A stretch of 35,126 bases of DNA from Bacteroidia bacterium (GTDB lineage: Bacteria; Bacteroidota; Bacteroidia; Chitinophagales; Saprospiraceae), in the NCBI GenBank assembly GCA_030430845.1, contig JAUIKE010000083.1:1-35126 (forward strand), written 5' to 3'. The notes under the pieces were generated by a model that worked only from the letters and a program-made list of their open reading frames with translations, did not search any database and was not told the DNA's origin. This document shows, piece after piece, positions 31,839 to 35,126 of the stretch (positions are counted from its first letter, which is position 1; every line of letters starts with the position of its first letter). Position numbers and translations under genes: made by a program.

Positions 31839-32403
31839 GCAAAACAAAACCATCCGGCTTGCTTCCATACTTGGAAAGCTACTCATCGGAATTTGTTGCT
31901 TGTTGTACCTTTCATTTTTAATAGCCTTCGTATACTGGCACTTCGATCAGACCGCCTTCCAATTAGTTGATCTAAACGACGCCTTTAAGGCTGGCTACGG
32001 TGTGAATGGCGTTCAATACTATCAGCATTCAGCTCAACTTCCTTCCAATGCCGTGCCTATGAGCGAACTGAGCCCGGGCATGATGTACTGGCTGTTTTTT
32101 AGGATTAGCATTTTTGTTGCGCTGACCATTTTAATTACTCGCTCCGCCCTGCGCATCGTCCATTCTATCGGCAGCCTTAAAACCTTTTATCAGGACAATA
32201 TCCGGCATTTGAGAACCATCGCTTTATATGGCTTCATTGCCTTTGTTTTTAGCACCTTCAACTTTTTAAGCTTTGAAGGGCAATCGAATTTGTTTTTGAA
32301 AACGGCCTTTGGTCCGCTTGTCCTATCTGTGGGAGCGCTGGTATTGGCGGAAGTGTTCAGAGAAGGGAAAAATTTACTGGAAGAGCAAAACCTGATCATA
32401 TGA
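31837..32403 (+). CDS. DUF2975 membrane protein
   Basis: The 188-residue protein has four hydrophobic segments (about 14-34, 85-103, 125-144 and 152-172) and ends VLAEVFREGKNLLEEQNLII, the typical C-terminus of DUF2975 proteins. The biochemical role is unknown. Such genes are regularly followed by a small YozG-like XRE regulator, as here, with the stop overlapping the next start by ATGA. The pair is presumed to be a membrane protein with its own repressor or activator. The start ATG lies at the end of a palindrome, which suggests tight autoregulation and a very short leader. Confidence 0.85.
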   Translation: MQNKTIRLASILGKLLIGICCLLYLSFLIAFVYWHFDQTAFQLVDLNDAFKAGYGVNGVQYYQHSAQLPSNAVPMSELSPGMMYWLFFRISIFVALTILITRSALRIVHSIGSLKTFYQDNIRHLRTIALYGFIAFVFSTFNFLSFEGQSNLFLKTAFGPLVLSVGALVLAEVFREGKNLLEEQNLII

Positions 32404-32612
32404 TTGTCGTGAACCTGGATGTGATGCTGGCCAAACGAAAGATGAAACTCAAAGAATTATCCGAACATGTAGGAGTGACCATCACTAATTTGTCGATCCT
32501 CAAAACCGGTAAGGCTAAAGGCATAAGATTCAATACCCTGGCTGCCATCTGCGAAGCACTGGATTGCCAGCCGGGCGATATTTTAGAATACCAAAAATCA
32601 GAAGAACTATGA
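32400..32612 (+). CDS. Small XRE-family transcriptional regulator (YozG-like)
   Basis: The 70-residue protein is a single Cro/C1-type helix-turn-helix: LDVMLAKRKMKLKELSEHVGVTITNLSILKTGKAKGIRFNTLAAICEALDCQPGDILEY. The closing CEALDCQPGDIL is characteristic of this short subfamily. It is translationally coupled to the DUF2975 gene upstream (ATGA overlap) and to the CPBP gene downstream (ATGA at 32609-32612). It probably binds the palindrome at the head of the operon. Confidence 0.92.
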   Translation: MIVVNLDVMLAKRKMKLKELSEHVGVTITNLSILKTGKAKGIRFNTLAAICEALDCQPGDILEYQKSEEL

Positions 32613-33232
32613 CGGTCTTTAACGAATTTATTGGCGCTGTTCTCCAAATAATTGGGTTTTCACTCATTCCTTTCCTGGTGTATGTTATTGGGAAAAAAAA
32701 GGTAAAAGGTTTTTTCCAATACATCGGACTGAAAAAATCGAACCGCAAAGCAAATTTGCTGGCCTTGCTTATTGCTTTATTACTGGGCGGACCGATCATT
32801 TTATTGTCGATTTTTAATCCCGATTTTAAAGCTATTTTGACACACCCTGAGAGTGTATCGGGGAATATCCGAGAACTGGGCTTTAGTGCATCGGCCATTC
32901 TTATCGTCCTGATCACGGCCGTTTTTAAAACCGGATTGTCCGAGGAGATCTTTTTCCGTGGCTTTGTGGCCAAGCGGCTCATTGCCTGGCTGGGATTTCA
33001 GGCCGGCAACATCCTCCAGGCTGTAATCTTCGGGGCGATCCATACTTTGCTTTTTCTCACCATTAGTAAAAATCCCCTATTCTTAACGGTTATCTTTCTT
33101 TTTCCTGCACTCGGCGCCTATTTTAAGGTGTATTTGAATGAAAAAGTGGCGGATGGGAGTATTGTTCCGGGCTGGATTGCACATGGAGTGGGGAATGTGT
33201 TGGCCTATTCGGTGATTGGTTTTTTAATATAA
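32609..33232 (+). CDS. CPBP-family intramembrane metalloprotease (CaaX protease/bacteriocin-processing type)
   Basis: The 207-residue multi-pass protein has the family motifs: EEIFFRGF (EExxxR) at about 127-134, HTLLF around residue 160 and a later GWIAHGVGN, giving two Glu and two His as expected for the Abi/CPBP glutamic-type or metal protease. Roles in this family include prenyl-protein processing, bacteriocin self-immunity and anti-sigma factor cleavage; none can be chosen here. The start at 32609 (MTVFNEF) overlaps the XRE stop in ATGA; an upstream ATG at 32564 would overlap the regulator by 49 bp. Third gene of the operon. Confidence 0.88.
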   Translation: MTVFNEFIGAVLQIIGFSLIPFLVYVIGKKKVKGFFQYIGLKKSNRKANLLALLIALLLGGPIILLSIFNPDFKAILTHPESVSGNIRELGFSASAILIVLITAVFKTGLSEEIFFRGFVAKRLIAWLGFQAGNILQAVIFGAIHTLLFLTISKNPLFLTVIFLFPALGAYFKVYLNEKVADGSIVPGWIAHGVGNVLAYSVIGFLI

Positions 33233-33309
33233 ACATGAGCCATTCCGAATTTTTTAGCTGATGACCAAAAACAGGTGCTAATTTCCCGTACGGGAAATGA
33301 TGCTATTTC

Positions 33310-33350
33310 GGGGTTGTGTGAAAACGAGGAACGAGTTTTTACACAACCCC
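33310..33350. terminator. Hairpin after the CPBP operon
   Basis: GGGGTTGTGTGAAAAC (33310-33325) pairs with 33335-33350 with one G-T pair, loop of nine. No T-run follows the stem on the plus strand. It lies in the 410-bp convergent gap that also holds the fold-back element at 33425-33549. Confidence 0.55.
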
Positions 33351-33424
33351 TCACGATGCTGACGATTTATACTGCTAAGTAGAAAAAAAGGCTCCATTTT
33401 TAGATAAAAAAAGTCGTCAGTATC

Positions 33425-33549
33425 TTTCACTTATAGAAGCGTGCATTGATTGCTTATAATTGGCTAGGTCTTTTTCCAACACCCCTTACGAGGCCGTATT
33501 AGGTGTCGGAAAAAATATAACTGATCAATGTACGCCTCTAATGGTGAAA
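33425..33549. mobile_element. 125-bp fold-back element sharing end core with the 21306 element
   Basis: TTTCAC at 33425 and GTGAAA at 33544-33549 bound inverted ends of about 36 bp: left TAGAAGCGTGCATTGAT, right reverse-complemented TAGAGGCGTACATTGAT. Inside, TTTTTCC-a-ACACC (33471-33483) pairs with GGTGT-c-GGAAAAA (33502-33514), with TACG/CGTA in the loop, so the whole element folds into one long stem. No coding content. Confidence 0.6.
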
Positions 33550-33564
33550 CAGCATCACAGCATC

Positions 33565-33589
33565 ATTCGGCTGCCCCCGGCAGTCGAAT
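33565..33589 (-). terminator. Hairpin beyond the DUF5686 gene
   Basis: ATTCGGCTGCC (33565-33575) pairs with GGCAGTCGAAT (33579-33589) with one G-T pair, loop CCC. It lies about 54 bp past the stop of the leftward gene. It has no T-run, so terminator function is tentative. Confidence 0.45.
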
Positions 33590-33642
33590 CAGCATCAGTT
33601 TATTGAGGACCTTTCGAAAATTTGGGATGATTCATGTTTATT

Positions 33643-35126
33643 TTATTCAAATATAAACCCATCTTCCCCCAAATTCGACGCAATTCCAATCCGTACTCCA
33701 AAATCCCGATACTCGAAGTCCTGGAAACTAGTCACAAACTCGAGGCGGAAGACCCGCAGAATATTATCGATCGAATAGCCCACCTCCATATAGTTCTGAC
33801 TGGAAGGGGTACCAAGGTAGTTGACAAACACATTCTCTTTGATTCCCATCAGCTGCACTTCCCAGATGTGGGTCAGCAGAAACTTGCGAAACTGATAGTG
33901 CATATGCCCGGCCACGTACTTATCCTGTGTGCTGAACTCATAAAAAGGCGCCATGCGGAAAGAGGCCACCGGGTCGATGGTTGTGAAGATGATCTCGTTG
34001 CCGGGGAAGTGCTTGAAGTCTGCGAGCCCGACATAGTCGTTATTGAAGAACATACCAGCATTCAAACGAATGTCCAGCTTGCCGCGAGCCGTGAAATTGA
34101 ATTCCTGCTTGTAGGTGAAGTCCAGCAGATCATAATTGGTTTGGGTGCCGCTCAATCCTTCTATTCCTTTTCTGTACTCAAATTCAAAAGTCGGAGAAGT
34201 TCGATTGATCGGCTGGCGTCTTCCATTGCGGATGCGGTATTTCTGCCAGGGGCGGATCTCCAGGGCTGCGGCGATGGTAAAGGCTTTTTCCCGATCGGGA
34301 TAAGGGACGGCCTCTACCATATCGGGGATGTTGTCTCCATAGGAGCGGTCGTCCTTAGGGAACCAAACCTGGGTTGTCGTGAAATTAGGGTACAATCTTC
34401 GATTGGCCCATTCTGCTCTGAAACGGGCGTTGGCCGTAGCATCCCACTTTTTGGTCCAGCCGAAACCAACGTATTCCTTTTCATACATATGGATGAAGTT
34501 GCGCTCATACAGCAAGGAATAGACTGTGTTCAACAATTCCGGAATTCGGTGTTTGCCGTTGAATTGATCCACATACCGACCTCCTTCCAGCGTGAAGGTT
34601 TGCCGAAAATCTCGCTTGCCTGTCCTCAATTCCGAATAGCCTCTGAAGTTAAACCGACGCCAGGAAAAGCCGTAGCGCCCGTCGACCCCCAGGTCAAACT
34701 GGCTGTTTTTGAATCCTTGCTGGTACTCCAGGCTCATGGTGCTGTTAAAACCTTCCAGGGGGTTAAACTGGATGTCGTGCAGCGGCCCGTCGAATTGTAA
34801 GCGGCTCTTTTTTCCCAACTTCCAGCTTTCGTTAAAAACAAAGCCTAAATTATCAAATATGGTATTCCGTCCACTAGTCCGACGGCCGGTGGAGTCGTAT
34901 TCTTCCTGCTTGCGGATCTCTACCTTGGCAATGCTGTCGCGGGTTTCGTAGCCCTTAACTTCGTAGGTGGTCAGCGGAAGAGGACGTACGTCTGCCCAAA
35001 AGGCAGAGTCCTGATTATAGGCTGTAGAATCAACGGTGTAGGAAGTGATGCTGATGACCTCGGGTTCTTCTTCCATCTTTTGCTCCTCTTTTTCATACTC
35101 CCTCATGAGCTTGCGGAGTTCTTTGC
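33643..35126 (-). CDS. DUF5686-family outer-membrane protein, C-terminal part (cut by right edge)
   Basis: The reading frame is open to the window edge; upstream of ATG 35106 it continues as KELRKL, so the gene starts outside and about 494 codons are present. The sequence is a long series of amphipathic beta strands (for example RYGFSWRRFNFRGYSELRTGKR, DIRLNAGMFFNNDYVGLADFKHF, YVAGHMHYQFRKFLLTHI), with NYMEVGYSIDNILRVFRLEF and GVRIGIASNL close to the end. I recognise this as the C-terminal beta-barrel of DUF5686 proteins, which usually have an N-terminal carboxypeptidase-like domain and are implicated in envelope biology; the exact function is unknown. Its promoter is outside the window. Confidence 0.75.
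   Translation of the reverse strand, partial: KELRKLMREYEKEEQKMEEEPEVISITSYTVDSTAYNQDSAFWADVRPLPLTTYEVKGYETRDSIAKVEIRKQEEYDSTGRRTSGRNTIFDNLGFVFNESWKLGKKSRLQFDGPLHDIQFNPLEGFNSTMSLEYQQGFKNSQFDLGVDGRYGFSWRRFNFRGYSELRTGKRDFRQTFTLEGGRYVDQFNGKHRIPELLNTVYSLLYERNFIHMYEKEYVGFGWTKKWDATANARFRAEWANRRLYPNFTTTQVWFPKDDRSYGDNIPDMVEAVPYPDREKAFTIAAALEIRPWQKYRIRNGRRQPINRTSPTFEFEYRKGIEGLSGTQTNYDLLDFTYKQEFNFTARGKLDIRLNAGMFFNNDYVGLADFKHFPGNEIIFTTIDPVASFRMAPFYEFSTQDKYVAGHMHYQFRKFLLTHIWEVQLMGIKENVFVNYLGTPSSQNYMEVGYSIDNILRVFRLEFVTSFQDFEYRDFGVRIGIASNLGEDGFIFE

Noticed and set aside
33634..34800. 388-codon open frame on the plus strand opposite the DUF5686 gene
   Set aside because: It is fully antisense to a recognisable barrel protein and has no family pattern; such frames arise from codon usage.
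1..35126. Search for cas genes, CRISPR-linked nucleases or a tracrRNA
   Set aside because: No protein shows Cas1, Cas2, Cas6, Cas9, Cas10, Cas12 or Cas13 motifs, and no repeat-like sequence was seen outside the array by eye.
1..35126. tRNA, rRNA or known riboswitches
   Set aside because: No cloverleaf, rRNA or recognisable riboswitch sequence was noticed; the hairpins found are simple palindromes.

Overview
The window looks like chromosomal DNA of a Bacteroidota bacterium, most likely from the Saprospiria (Saprospiraceae/Lewinella-like). This is inferred from a type IX secretion C-terminal sorting domain, a FecR with a DUF4974-type tail next to an ECF sigma factor and a TonB receptor with an STN domain, a one-piece hybrid two-component sensor, a DUF5686 outer-membrane protein, a DPE2-type glucanotransferase, weak Shine-Dalgarno signals and promoters of the Bacteroidetes kind (-33 TTTG, -7 TAnnTTTG). 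No lineage marker such as rRNA is present.

Layout. 1-212: 5' part of an AraC-type regulator (minus). 341-1021: small membrane protein with an HELVH zincin-like motif. 1022-1535: AT-rich CRISPR leader. 1536-2625: CRISPR array of 16 repeats (36 nt) and 15 spacers (32-36 nt), with no cas gene anywhere in the window. 2679-2874: palindromic intergenic element. 3007-5703: DPE2-like 4-alpha-glucanotransferase. 5756-6589: secreted protein of unknown function. 6912-7652: RecO. 8047-8427: BON/LysM protein. 8704-12910: sigma / FecR / TonB-receptor surface-signalling operon (minus). 13040-13717: DUF2807 protein. 13966-15522: glycyl-tRNA synthetase. 15614-17301: TsaE and alanine dehydrogenase (minus). 17583-19553: GyrB. 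19593-21251: two tandem PPK2 polyphosphate kinases (minus). 21682-22635: threonine dehydratase-like enzyme. 22667-26599: hybrid two-component regulator (minus). 26837-29017: secreted repeat protein. 29094-30530: beta-lactamase-fold lipoprotein. 30680-31519: T9SS cargo. 31837-33232: DUF2975 / XRE regulator / CPBP protease operon. 33643-35126: DUF5686 protein cut by the right edge.

Most of the window is housekeeping genes in an alternating convergent/divergent arrangement. Every one of the seven convergent gaps holds a palindrome, several of them perfect over 24-27 bp per arm, and in two cases the palindrome contains the stop codons of both genes. Three longer fold-back (MITE-like) elements lie at 21306-21675, 30526-30654 and 33425-33549, and two of them share a 17-bp core in their inverted ends.

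The least explained parts are the CRISPR array of unassigned repeat type with a long leader, the fold-back element family, the secreted 726-residue protein beside the hybrid sensor, and the DUF2975/XRE/CPBP operon with a palindrome running into its start codon. I could run no searches, so family names rest on recognised motifs.
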